DNA from: Septoria linicola
Lineage: Eukaryota > Ascomycota > Dothideomycetes > Mycosphaerellales > Mycosphaerellaceae
Length of the DNA stretch: 64,000 nucleotides
Direction of reading: 5' to 3'
NCBI GenBank assembly: GCA_024114885.1
Contig: CP099423.1
Span: forward strand, 1,178,001 to 1,242,000
Numbering within the stretch: the stretch's first letter is position 1; every line of letters begins with the position of its first letter. Both the position numbers and the translations under genes were made by a program. This document shows positions 43,292 to 53,728 of this stretch, in pieces. A model generated the notes under the pieces. It was not told the origin of the DNA. It made no database searches and saw nothing but the letters and a program-made list of their open reading frames with translations.

Positions 43292-44431
43292 ATGCCTGTC
43301 GAATTCATCAGCTTGGCATTTCCAAATGCCTCTACAGAACTCGAGCCCATACCAGGAGCGGGTATTGACCCCGACTTCCTGAAACGGTACGCTCGTAATT
43401 TGGATGACTATGGCTTCAACTACACTCTCCAGCCATATGATTCTGGCTCATTCGACCCTTTCACGACTGGCGCCACAATTGCCGCAGTAACGAATAAGCT
43501 AAATGTCATTATTGCTCTTCGGCCAAACACAGTATACCCGACTGTAGCTGCCAAAGCTCTTGCGACACTGGACCAGTTGAGTGGCGGAAGGGCCGTGGTA
43601 CATTTCATCGCAGGTGGAAGCGATGTTGAGCAAGCCAGAGAAGGTGATTTCTTACCAAAGGAAGAACGCTATGCTCGCCTGGAGGAATACATCAAGATCC
43701 TAAAGCGTGCTTGGGCCGATCCTACACCTTTCGACTGGGAAGGCAGATACTATCAGTTCGAGCACTTCAGCAATCGTGTGCGTCCTGTTAATGGCAAGAA
43801 CATTCCTATCTCAGTGGGAGGCTCTTCGGACGAGGCGTATCGGATCGGTGGCTCGCTGGCAGATATCTTCGGACTATGGGGCGAGCCGCTGAAAGAGACG
43901 AAGCAGCAGATTGACCGAATCTATGCTGAAGCTGAAAAGGCTGGTCGCAAGGACAGACCGCGTATTTGGGTGACTTTCAGGCCTATCGTGGCAGAGACGG
44001 ATGATCTCGCTTGGCAGAAGGCGTACCGCACGCTTGACGCATTGAAGGCAAATAGAGCTGCCGGACAAGGCAAGATGCCACCTGGAGCTCCGGCGCCGCA
44101 GAATGTGGGTTCTCAAAGACTGCTTGAGATTGCTCAGAGAGGAGAGGTGCAGGATCGCGCACTCTGGTACCCTACAGTGACGGCCACAAATGCACGTGGC
44201 GCGTCAACTGCACTTGTCGGCTCATTCGAGACGATCGCGGAATCGATCTTGGATTATGTCGACCTTGGATGCGATTTAATCTCAATTCGTGGGTACGACA
44301 ACTTGAATGATGCCATTGATTATGGTCGTCATATCCTGCCTCGAATCAGAGCAGAGCTGGACAAGAGGAGCGCGCCGGTCGCCAATGGTGTCGCGAAGAC
44401 TGCGGCCTCTGCTGAGGTCGTTGATGGTTAG
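43292..44431 (+). CDS. LLM-class FMNH2-dependent monooxygenase, alkanesulfonate monooxygenase (SsuD)-like
   Basis: Intronless, 379 residues from ATG 43292 (an upstream GTG at 43262 is ignored). The protein resembles bacterial SsuD along its length: VIIALRPNTVYPTVAAK, ATLDQLSGGRAVVHFIAGG, ERYARLEEYIKILKRAW, FDWEGRYYQFEH, PISVGGSSDEAYRIG, DIFGLWGEPL and, near the end, TALVGSFETIAESI and LDLGCDLISIRGY-like residues. SsuD uses reduced FMN from a partner reductase to release sulfite from C1-C10 alkanesulfonates, feeding sulfur assimilation. In fungi close relatives are widespread; an ancient bacterial transfer is plausible and the absence of introns agrees, but this is not proof. No flavin reductase gene is nearby. 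A sulfatase gene lies 7.5 kb downstream. Confidence 0.85.
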   Translation: MPVEFISLAFPNASTELEPIPGAGIDPDFLKRYARNLDDYGFNYTLQPYDSGSFDPFTTGATIAAVTNKLNVIIALRPNTVYPTVAAKALATLDQLSGGRAVVHFIAGGSDVEQAREGDFLPKEERYARLEEYIKILKRAWADPTPFDWEGRYYQFEHFSNRVRPVNGKNIPISVGGSSDEAYRIGGSLADIFGLWGEPLKETKQQIDRIYAEAEKAGRKDRPRIWVTFRPIVAETDDLAWQKAYRTLDALKANRAAGQGKMPPGAPAPQNVGSQRLLEIAQRGEVQDRALWYPTVTATNARGASTALVGSFETIAESILDYVDLGCDLISIRGYDNLNDAIDYGRHILPRIRAELDKRSAPVANGVAKTAASAEVVDG

Positions 44432-45255
44432 TACTACTATGGCGGCGAAATGCAGTCTACAATATAGTCGATCTGGTGCGCTGTCCACGTGCTGGAATGT
44501 TGATCTCAGACTTCTCGTGATGTCGGTGGGGTTGTCATCAATCTCAATTCGCTTCACGCGTTCTGAACCGCTTCTTGGCTGCCCAGACCTTGGAAAAGCT
44601 TGTCAGTTGCACAGTGCAAACAACAACATCTGTTGGCAGATCGTCTTTCTCTCGTTCATATTACCTTTGTGTGTTTGACATGGGCTACAGTTTACAATAT
44701 GATGGCTTCACTTCCCTTCCTATTCGCCGCAATGATGCCTCTTTGTATTGAGGAGGTGATGCCGAGCTAGACCGGCGCCTTGCTTCACGCCAAACTTTGT
44801 GAGCGAACTCTGCTCGTTAACAAGATCATCCTGGAATTACTCGTGGCCATGTGTGAATGGCTCTTCTTCTCGCGACGCCAGCTCAACCCACAGAAGCGTA
44901 TTCTGCGACGACCGCAAGTGTCGATGGCGAAAGATAGGCCTTCGTGATAGCTGCCGATCGCCGAGGATAGTGCAAGAGGAAACATCTTCACGCTATCCGT
45001 AGCAAATGTTGTGCCTGCTAATAGACAGTCAGCTCGCATGTACAACCCATCAGGACTGAGGAATATGCTTGATCAGGATGTCACGACGCGGATCCCGGCA
45101 ATCTCAGTTTTTGAGGCTTTCCTTACCGCTCGCTCCCGCAGGGCAGTGCTGACGACGCAGATCTTCGCTCTGCTGAATAAAGATGATTGACATCGTCTCT
45201 CAACTGACCGCTCGTGAGCTCACTTACCAGTGTAGATTCAAATTTATTCCATGCC
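44432..45255. promoter_or_regulatory. Intergenic, presumed promoter of the DUF3431 gene
   Basis: No gene supported in 824 bp. The DUF3431 frame is open back to a GTG at 45214 but the first ATG is at 45256. Confidence 0.4.
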
Positions 45256-46362
45256 ATGAAGCGCATCACCAGAAAGTACTTGTCATACGCACAAGTGCTA
45301 GTATTCGCGTTCTTGCTCGCCTTCGTGCTTTTGCTGAACCTCCAGCCCGGCAAACAAGAGAAACGATATGCATGGACCAAAGTGCATTATCGAACGACAG
45401 CAAAAGAGCTTCCGGCACCACGAGGACGATGTCCAAGGCTGGCTGGTAGCACAACTCCCGCTCTGGTCGTCGCTCGTGTGATCGCTGATGGCGCAGATAC
45501 GCGATGGCTCACAAATCTGGCCTCTCTATATCACCTGTGCATATACAGTGTGGACGCGCAACCTACCCCAAGATCGAGCTTTCTGCAAGTTCCTGCTAAT
45601 CGCGGCCATGAAGCAATGCCATACTTGACATTTCTCATCGACAATTACGACGCTATCCCAGAGGCAGGCGCAGTCTTTGTTCATGGCTCTCGGTTCGCCT
45701 GGCATAATGATGCTCCCGAGTACGACAATGCCGTACTGCTTAAGGCATTGAATATGTCTTCTGCGCTCGAGCACAATGGATATGCGAACCTGCGCTGCGA
45801 CTGGAGCGCCAGCACTTGCTCGCCAAAAGAATCGCCACCTCAAGGCAGTCTAGAGACCTTGTTCACATCGAGGATGCAGCCTTGGAGTAGAAGAGCTGTC
45901 TCTGATGCAGCTCTTCCTGGAGCCCTGCAGATGCTTTTCCAAAATCCTGACGCGGAGAACCCCTCCCAGACTCTCCTGGCTCGCAGCGATGCTGTCCGGG
46001 CTCAATGCTGTGCCCAATTCGCTGTCTCTCGCGCCAATATCTGGCGCCACTCTCGCGATGAATATATTGCTCTCCGTCAGTGGCTTCTGGATGAAGGCGC
46101 AGCTCCGTCGGACGACCGTGTAGCCGGTCGCATTCTGTCCTACGTGTGGCATATCTTGTTCTTGGCTTCTCCAGATGAGCACATAAGTCTTGAGAGATTG
46201 AATGCGCAAACTTGCCCTTCTGCTGAGGATTGCTATTGTCGGCTTTACGGCAGATGCAACCTGAAGAACTGCCACTCACCTGGCCGATGTGGTGGCCAGT
46301 ATGTGGTCCCTCCCGGCTTCAGACTGCCAGAGGACTGGGAGCAGCTTCACGGTGCCCTGTGA
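45256..46362 (+). CDS. DUF3431 family type II membrane protein
   Basis: Intronless, 368 residues. A short basic cytosolic tail (MKRITRKYLS) is followed by one hydrophobic helix (AQVLVFAFLLAFVLLLNL), giving a Golgi-type signal-anchor topology. The luminal domain shows the DUF3431 landmarks: PALVVARVIADGADTRWL, LTFLIDNYDAIPEAGAVFVHG, the motif HNDAPEYDNAVLL, and YANLRCDWS, with a cysteine-rich C-terminal end (CPSAEDCYCRLYGRCNLKNC). The family is common in fungi and is suspected to be glycosyltransferase-like because of its topology and conserved acidic residues; the activity is not known. Sharing the Golgi compartment with the CAS1 homologue 4 kb upstream is worth noting but proves nothing. Confidence 0.8.
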   Translation: MKRITRKYLSYAQVLVFAFLLAFVLLLNLQPGKQEKRYAWTKVHYRTTAKELPAPRGRCPRLAGSTTPALVVARVIADGADTRWLTNLASLYHLCIYSVDAQPTPRSSFLQVPANRGHEAMPYLTFLIDNYDAIPEAGAVFVHGSRFAWHNDAPEYDNAVLLKALNMSSALEHNGYANLRCDWSASTCSPKESPPQGSLETLFTSRMQPWSRRAVSDAALPGALQMLFQNPDAENPSQTLLARSDAVRAQCCAQFAVSRANIWRHSRDEYIALRQWLLDEGAAPSDDRVAGRILSYVWHILFLASPDEHISLERLNAQTCPSAEDCYCRLYGRCNLKNCHSPGRCGGQYVVPPGFRLPEDWEQLHGAL

Positions 46363-46777
46363 TGAATTCACTAGCCCTATCAGCGCAACATAGACGAGGA
46401 TCCCGACGACCTACTCACACGTTGATCTTGAGGTATGTCATGACGCCGCAATGTGTATGAAGTGCCAAGATTTCTTGCAGCGACGATCCCGTCGATCACG
46501 TCGACATCGTGGTTGGCTGGCCTTCTGCTATCGGAGCTCTGTCAGACACAAGTGTATACAAATTACATACAGGTGTTCAAGACTTTGCAGTGGACGAATG
46601 AGGCTTACGGGTAAGCGAGAAAGCAGGATCTAGGCTTTACATTTTCGCCTACCATGGGACTGTCGACATCATCCGTGGTGCAATTATGGTATCGCACTTC
46701 GAGACAAATGGACTACAAATACATGAGAGTACGGCCAACGGACAAGGCAGGCCGCCCCGACACAAAAGACCCCGACA
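46363..46777. promoter_or_regulatory. Intergenic, presumed promoter of the EEP-family gene
   Basis: No coding signal in 415 bp. Confidence 0.4.
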
Positions 46778-47694
46778 ATGAGGTTCGCGAGCATTGCCGC
46801 CACTGCCATTGCGATACCTAGCGTCTTGGCAGCATCTGGCACTTTCAACATTCTATCCTTCAACATTGCTGGTCTTCCAGCATTCTTGAATGACAACAGC
46901 ATCCCAGGCGGGAAGAGAGCTGCTGCGAAGCAGATCGGGCAGAAATTTGCATCTGGTGCATACGACGTGATCCATGTCCAAGTACGGCTTCTGCACATCG
47001 TACATTATCGACAATGACTGACATCATGTAGGAGGACTTTGCCTTTCATGACGAGATATACGACAATGATAATCATCCCTACCGTACCAAAACTACTGGC
47101 AATGTGCCTGGCGGAAGCGGTCTGAATACACTCGCGAACCTCAACTGGACCGACTTGCGCAGGGTTACCTGGGATGTCTGCGACATTGGCCAGGGCGATT
47201 GCTTGACGCCGAAAGGTTTCACGTACATGCGTGTCGATATCGGCGAAGGTACCACGGCCGATTTCTACAACCTTCACGCTGATGCCGGCAACGGAAACGG
47301 AGATGAAGGCGCGAGGAGATCCAACATTCAACAGGTGGCAGATCACATTGACTCTGTCTCGGCTGGCCAGCCTGTTATCGTCTATGGGGATACGAATTGT
47401 CTGTATTCCGATCCGACTAGCAACATCCGCATCCTCGGCACGCAGAACAGCTTACGAGATACTTGGGTGGACTTTCAGCACGGTGGGGTGATTCCAGGCA
47501 ACGCGCCCGAATGCACAGACCCAACGACAAATCAGACTTGCGAAGTGCTCGATAAAGTGCTGTATCGCGGAGGCAATACTACTACTTTAACAGCCACCAG
47601 ACACGAATATGTCACAGACAGGTTCTTGCAGGCGAACGGCGACAGACTGTCTGATCACAATGCAGTACTCGTGGAGTTTGCTTGGTCAACATAG
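46778..47694 (+). CDS. Secreted endonuclease/exonuclease/phosphatase (EEP) family protein
   Basis: Exons 46778-46981 and 47032-47694 (50-nt intron, GTACGG..ATGTAG, phase 0) encode 288 residues. A signal peptide (MRFASIAATAIAIPSVLA) is followed directly by the EEP fold opening FNILSFNIAGLP. The joined phrase IHVQEDFAFHDEIY supplies the conserved metal-binding glutamate, GDTNCLYS the conserved Asp/Asn pair, and SDHNAVLVEFAW the terminal catalytic SDH. HADAG fits the active-site histidine. Family members cleave phosphodiesters or phosphomonoesters in nucleic acids, inositol phosphates or lipids with Mg2+; the secreted fungal subgroup is little studied, so substrate is unknown. At least two cysteine pairs (WDVCDIGQGDC; NAPECTDPTTNQTC) suggest disulfides. 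Confidence 0.8.
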
Positions 47695-48050
47695 TGCATA
47701 CACCTGTTACATAGACAGTGATCTAGATCGATACCTAGGAATGCTCATCAACTTCACTTCTGCGTCTGCAGAAGCCCTTATAGATCATTGACCACCACGC
47801 TCGAATCTGCCAGTGACCGTTGTTCTCTCCTGCGAACTGTAGCCGTGGTCTTGATCCCATCCTCCGAGACACGTGTGTTCGAGTCGACCTCGCTGTACTG
47901 AGGCTCGTGACCCTTGGCTCCGGACCGAAGATTCGGATTAGGCTCGACCACACCCACGGCTGTAGGTATGACTCCAGCGATACTCTCTTCGACACTGCAC
48001 CGCAAGACAGCCTATACGTTGGTACTCCGTTGTGCATGTGGTATCAAGCA
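47695..48050. other. Intergenic between EEP gene and tRNA-His
   Basis: No gene seen. Confidence 0.4.
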
Positions 48051-48124
48051 GGTGCTGTAGCTCAGTTGGTAGTAGCGCTGGTTTGTGGGACCAGAGGTCG
48101 AGTGTTCGAGCCACTCCGGTGCCA
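48051..48124 (+). tRNA. tRNA-His (GTG)
   Basis: A 74-nt cloverleaf without intron. The D arm is GCTCAGTTGGTAGTAGC; the anticodon arm is CTGGT-TTGTGGG-ACCAG, so positions 34-36 read GTG (His); the variable loop is about AGGTC; the T arm GAGTG-TTCGAGC-CACTC pairs perfectly. An A-box-like TAGCTCAGTTGG and a B-box-like GTGTTCGAGCC are present. The acceptor stem GGTGCTG/CGGTGCC pairs with four Watson-Crick and three G-U pairs, which is weak. The TTTTT terminator lies a few bases downstream. The extra 5' G of His tRNA is not encoded (A at 48050), as expected in eukaryotes. Confidence 0.85.
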
Positions 48125-48129
48125 ACATC

Positions 48130-48134
48130 TTTTT
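48130..48134 (+). terminator. RNA polymerase III terminator of the tRNA-His gene
   Basis: A run of five T residues six bases after the tRNA 3' end. Confidence 0.7.
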
Positions 48135-48364
48135 GCATTCCGTCCGATGAATTACTCTCGGCCGGGACTGATTCTATGCGGGCTTAGAGTCACTTCATTA
48201 TGCCAGCACTGGTGGTGATGCAGATATGCTCATGTCTCGAAGCCCCGTCTCTGATTGATTCATAGTCGCTGTCGGCAGTCAGCCGCATGTGCAGTATGAA
48301 CGAAAAACATGCCACTTACTCGTAATTCCGTAAGATCGTTGCTGAATGAATATTGTGCGGCTCC

Positions 48365-48652
48365 TCATGGCATGCCCACACTGTCGTCTGTCTCTGTCCG
48401 CGCAGACATGTCTGGTCGCTTCAAAGGGATGTAGCTACCATAGCCATTCTCGATCATCATGGCCTGCTTGTTACGATCGCGCACTTCTGTCATGTACCCT
48501 CGCTGATACATCTCACGCGTGTAATCTCGTGACTCCTGCGACTTTGCATTTCTTGATCTGAGATAGGAGTGTGTAAGAGCAAACGCACACAGCAAGACGA
48601 AGCCAGCACAGACTAGTGCTATGGCAACGACAGCGTGTGGACTCATAGGCAT
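48365..48652 (-). CDS. Small single-pass membrane protein
   Basis: Intronless, 95 residues. Residues 5-27 form one hydrophobic helix (HAVVAIALVCAGFVLLCAFA). A basic, charged cytosolic tail follows with SYLRSRNAKSQESRDYTREM, NKQAMMIENGYG and an acidic end. The strong amphipathic contrast and complete start and stop support a real gene, but no family is recognised. It lies on the opposite strand, 230 bp beyond the tRNA terminator. Confidence 0.5.
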   Translation of the reverse strand: MPMSPHAVVAIALVCAGFVLLCAFALTHSYLRSRNAKSQESRDYTREMYQRGYMTEVRDRNKQAMMIENGYGSYIPLKRPDMSARTETDDSVGMP

Positions 48653-49500
48653 GTTATCGGCCTTCAGTCATCCGGGGCTATGTCGGAATGCTGCGACAAT
48701 TGTGCTTCTTGGGCAACACAGACGAGTAGAGGTATCGCAGCGAGCAAGTTGAAAATACTGTGGTAGCTGAACCACGTGCGGCAATGCATACCTTACTATG
48801 TATATACCGACAAGGAACCGAATGCACTGCGCAGGTACCCGACTTTGGACTGGTCACTGCACACAGCCTGGGAAGTGCATGGCAGACTCAGAAACTGCGT
48901 AAGAGCTTCTCGGCGGGAAGGGTCTACCTATGCGCAGCACTCCCGACCTGCTGTATAGTGATGCATGCGACACGCGGCTGCTGACAGACGCCGAGGAATT
49001 GTGGACCCAGAACTTGCGTGACACGATGCTGGGCCTTGGCGATGTCTAGGCAGCTTCGGATGCTCGCGAGATCCGCAGGCGCTTATATAGATACTGTGCA
49101 TATCGTCTCGATGCGCCGGACAGCGCAAAGTAACAGTAGGCGTGGCGATTGGACTTGAGCTTTTAGGTCGAATATTATCGGAGTCATGGGGACGCGCATC
49201 CGTGATGCAAGCTCGCGCTTCTGGTCTAGGGTTTCTCGATGAGTCCTGGTCAAGGCTGACGTTTGTGCTGTGAAGCGTTTGGCTCGTTCAGGTTAAGTGA
49301 AGCAGTGCATGATTCTCTCCATATGCTGCAAACGGCTCGTGGCTTAACTTGGCCGCGAAAGAGACGTGGGAGTCGCGGATCCGCTCGGATTGCCAAGCAC
49401 TCTTGGGTATCGTCCAAAATAGCCTCAACGAAGTCGTCATCACTGACATGCTTTATACGAGCTGAACGATCATCGCTCACAAGGCCCTGAAGTGAGACCA
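48653..49500. other. Intergenic, 0.85 kb, no gene seen
   Basis: Presumed promoter of the small membrane protein on the left, and 3' flank of the DHA2 transporter on the right. Confidence 0.4.
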
Positions 49501-51323
49501 CTATCTTTTGAGTCGCCGTTGAGGCGTGAAGACCGCGATACCGAAGCAAATTGCTGCGCAGACGATGCTTTGTACTAAATAGTCATCAGCGCCATATTCT
49601 TCAAGGTAACGATGGAATGCCTTACAATTGACCTGGTGTAGGCCGTACACATACGCTGGCAAGAACAGATCTCGTATCTTGTCGCTAGCATTTTGAACAT
49701 AACTGATGTCGGAGAGTGCTTTCCGCATGATTTCTGGGCCGTCCGTCACACCATCTAGAGCCATGGAAAGGCCAGCTCTGATGGATGTCTGGTACACAGC
49801 GGCTCCGGCACTTGCTCCTGCAACAGCGCCAAGGTTAAAGAAAAGGAACAGTCCAGAAGCAGTTATCGCAAGGTCGCCTTCCGGAACTCCAGCAGCAAGC
49901 CCAACGAAGATTGAGCTCGACACCATGCCAGACGCCAGGCCTCCGGGGAGGATGTATAGCGATTCCCAAACAGTTGTGTGTCCATTCCAGAAGAAATAGC
50001 AGAGGAACATACACAAGACTGCGAACAGTGGCGAAATGACAGTCATTGGCTTGTAAAGTCCTGTGCGCTTGATGAAGTATCCCGATGCCAGGCCACCTAT
50101 CGTATTTCCAGCGAACGCAGGAATCAGATATGCACCGGCCTGCGCTGTGTTGGCCTTGTTGGTCACCTGGAAGTAGAGTGGAACGATTGTCATCAGACTG
50201 AACTGCAACAAGACTTGCAAAAGTGCAATGAGGTAGTTACTAAGCACTGCCCATACCTTCAGCAGCCGCAAAGGAAAGATAGGCTCGGCTACAACGTGAG
50301 CAGAAATAACGAAGCCAGCCAATGCGATAGCAGCACCAACAGCCATGCTGATGATTGTCGGGCCCTTCCATGGGAACTGTCGACCTCCAGTTTCGAGGAT
50401 GAAACAAATCGTGAAAATTGTCGCGCATAGGAAGATGGCGCCCACGAAGTCGACACGCTTCAGCTTTTGCCATTGCGTATGACCTGAACTTTCTCTCCTT
50501 GGTAGATGAAGCCGTGAATGCACAAGGACAATGGACAAGATGGTTGGCGGTACTTGCACCAAGAAAGCCCAACGCCAACCCAAGCTGTATGTCAAGGCGC
50601 CGCCAATGACTCCTCCACAACTCCGACCGCTAGTCTGGAGAATATTGACGTAGCTCCTGATCGTGGCCACTTCGTGCAGAGGGACCATGTCGGTGATAAT
50701 GATAGAGACCATCGAGGTCATACCAGCGGAGCCGCAGCCTTGGACAGCCCGCCACGCAATGACTTGTTTCATGCTCTGCCCAAGACCTGTACCGGCAGTG
50801 CCCAGTGCGAAGAGAACATATGCAGCTTGTAGACAGTGCTTGCGCCCGTATATGTCAGAGAGCTTCCCGTACAAGCAATTGGCTACACACTGCGCAAGGA
50901 TGAATGCCGAGAGCAGCCATGATCCGGAATCCAGGTCACCGAATTCTGAGGCAACCTTGCCGTACGTAGCTAAAACCAGACTGGCATCGACCTGCGCGAC
51001 GAAGACGCCGAGTAGAAGAACAGATATAGTAGCATATACACCATTAGACGGGACCTGCTGGGCTTGCCGCTTCTTCGCTAGCTCGACGTCTTTGTCGTGC
51101 GGTGGAAGGTCTCCAGCCTCGCTTCGTCTCTGGTGGAACATATTAGCTCGAGCACATCATACTCAGTTGGATGGGCACATACGCTTATGGTCCGGTATAA
51201 CGTTGGCTCGGTGCCATCGGGCAAAAAAGGTGCGAACTCATCAACAATCGTATCAACTGAGTCATCGTCAACACTGCCGGCACTGGATGGACGCTGATTT
51301 TCAACCTCTTCGGCAGCCGCCAT
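49501..51323 (-). CDS. MFS transporter, DHA2 (14-TMS drug:H+ antiporter) family
   Basis: Exons 51323-51183, 51129-49626 and 49574-49501 (53-nt intron GTATGT..CACCAG; 51-nt intron GTAAGG..TTTAG) encode 572 residues. After a cytosolic acidic N-tail the membrane part shows DHA2 features: LGVFVAQVDASLVLATYGK in TM1, the antiporter-type loop YGKLSDIYGRK, the TM4 region WRAVQGCGSAGMTS and TM5 motif C-like LGWRWAFLVQVP. Relatives export drugs or toxic metabolites, or move basic amino acids and siderophores across the vacuolar or plasma membrane. The second intron is a multiple of three without stops, so it could also be retained, adding 17 residues before the last helix. No biosynthetic core gene is adjacent. 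Confidence 0.85.
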
Positions 51324-51894
51324 GATTCCGCAGGTCTCACACGTCGTCGTGAGGATTACGAAGACTATATGAAAACAAAGAAGGCCGTAAGCATTCTTTT
51401 GAAGTGCACTCAGCGAATGACTGGAATCTGATTAGCGGCATGTGTCGGCTCGTCTCGATAAGCTTTCTATGCCTGTTGTAGTCACCGCCGACTACGGCGA
51501 ACGAGCTCTGCCGTGGACTGCATGCATATGTGCAATGCAGTGGAACTCGTTCGCGTGGCGGAGTGCACCGAGACGGTCCAGAGCGAAGTGATCGAGAGTG
51601 AAGTGCTGCCAAGTCTCGTGCAGACGTGGAGAACAATTGCGCAATTAACGACATGCGAACTTCTGCGCGTGCTTCCCACGCTCTTTTCGAGCAGTAGGCC
51701 GAATCTTCAAGTAAGGATCCCTGTATAGTAGCAGAATTCTTCGCGCATTGAACAAAATTCTGATTGCAAAAAGATGTGCTCCTAGGTCACAACGATCCAC
51801 CGATTGATCCGATTCAAGGTCTGCCGATGGGCCGGCGGTGTGTCGTGCAGCTGCACATGTGCGACTAAGCATGCTGTCAAGGTAGATACCGTGC
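51324..51894. other. Intergenic, 0.57 kb
   Basis: Noncoding by eye; presumed promoter of the DHA2 transporter and 3' flank of the sulfatase gene. Confidence 0.4.
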
Positions 51895-53728
51895 TCAAGT
51901 ATACCAGCTCCAATGACCGTAGTATTGGAGCGGCTTTTGCGAACCATACGGTGGTGTCTGCAATTCTCCATCCATAAAGTGACCGTTCCACACATTGGCA
52001 GTTTGAGGGCCTTCCTCGCTAATCAAGTGACCAAGTGGACACGATGAGAAGCTGACTTTAGGTTGCAGCTCATAGAATGCGTCGTAACGCGTTCGTAAAG
52101 CGTCTTTCAGCGTTGTTACTTCGCTGTTCGGGTGCAATGTTTCCCATGGCTTGTGACAGCTTCTTGACTTGCAAGATTTGAGCACCAGTAACAGAGCGTC
52201 TAACCGAGACACCACGTCCATGAGACTGCGACCAGCTAAATGATAGTCTGAGGGTGTTGCGATCTTGCCTTGGGCAAGGAGATTGCGCACCTGATGCGGA
52301 TCGCGGTGAACATCGTACAGTTCCTTCTCTCCAGTGCACCATACAGTGTACAGAAGATTGTACTCATCGCCGATCACACGAAGAGCTTTGTAGGTGTTGT
52401 TCCTTGCTGCAACAGGTCGCGAGCCTGGACGCAGAGTATCATTGCCGATCTTCCCGTATTTGCCCTCTGGCAAGGCCCGCCCCCAGAACTCGACATTGAC
52501 ATGCTCGCCAGATTCAGGCGCAGTCAGCTCGTCTTGTGACAGCGGTATCGGAGCTCCGTCTAGGTCAGACCTGATCTTGCCAGCAAGCTTCAAGATCGTG
52601 GGGGTGAGATCAGTGTGCGAGCTGACCACGCCAGCAATCCTGCCAGCTGGGATTCCCGGTCCTCGCACTATGAGCGGAATGTGGATGTCGGTCTCGAATG
52701 GACATTCTTTTCCGGGAGGTAGGCGATGCTGAGACACGTGGTAGCCATTGTCAGTGGTGTATATGATGTACGTATTCTCCAGCAGTCCGTGCTTGCCAAG
52801 CCTTGTCACAAGTTGTTCAACCATTTCGTCCACAGACTGCAGCGCGCGTAACCTGCTGCGCTGAAACTCATCGTGATACTCGATCACTGTCTCGTTCAAT
52901 TGTGGTAAGTCTTTGACCCAGCTCACGCCGGACGGCACGTCTGGGTTGAAGTTTGCAACACGAGGGACCTTGTAATCCTTGAACAGATGGGCGTGCCTCG
53001 GGGCGTATTCTGGAAGACCCATGACCCCAGGAACATCTGGGTCCTGGTTACTATGCGGAGCTATGGGAGCTGCGACGATGAAGAACGGATCATCGTGGGA
53101 TGCTGCCTCGTCAAGCCACTCATATGTCTTGTTTGCAACTACATCCGGAGAATATTGGCCATGATAGCTGACTGGCTGCGCGTGGTTGCGACTCATCTTC
53201 GACTTCCAGTAAGAGTATGTGTACGGGTCCAGGAGAAAGTCTGATCCGTTGAAGCCGTTGACTGGAGGATCGTTGAAGTTCTCCACGGTGTGCGAATTAA
53301 ACAGCTTGCCAGTGTAGTAAGTCCGGTAGCCTTCAGCCTGCAGCCACACTGGAAGCCAGTTCTCGTTCAGGCCATTTCTGGCGAAGACCGGATAGCCTCC
53401 GTAAGGCGGAAATCTGCAGACCGTTAGCCATGGCCGTGCGAAGTATCGATCGTTCATCACACAAATCTGTCACATTCGTGTTATGCGCCGCACGACCGGT
53501 CCATATGTTGACTCTACTGGGACAGCATATAGAAACAGTGCAATAGTGTCGATCGAAAGTCGTGCCTTGGTCTGCGATATACTTCCGGAGCAGTGGCATA
53601 TAATCCAATGAGCCCCAGTTGTCTTGATCGTCAGTAAGGACTACGATGATATTAGCTTGAGTCGAGGCTTTTGCGTGTGCTGTTGCACTGAGAGCCCACA
53701 GGGCTACAAACAGTCTCTGTAACATCAT
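51895..53728 (-). CDS. Secreted sulfatase (arylsulfatase-type)
   Basis: Exons 53728-53463 and 53413-51895 (49-nt intron, GTGTGA..CTGCAG, phase 2) encode 594 residues. The N terminus is a signal peptide (MMLQRLFVALWALSATAHA). The sulfatase core shows IIVVLTDDQDNWGSLD with the metal-binding DD, and CTVSICCPSRVNIWTGR containing C-x-P-x-R, where the cysteine becomes formylglycine. The join restores NTNVTDLFPPYGGYPVF. Then YTGKLFN, the metal-site TDNGYH and the substrate loop PFETDIHIPLIVRGPG follow. Eukaryotic-type sulfatases of this kind hydrolyse aryl or carbohydrate sulfates outside the cell; in Neurospora the related ars-1 gene responds to sulfur limitation. Several N-glycosylation sites (NET, NNT, NDT) fit secretion. 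Exact substrate is unknown. Confidence 0.88.
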
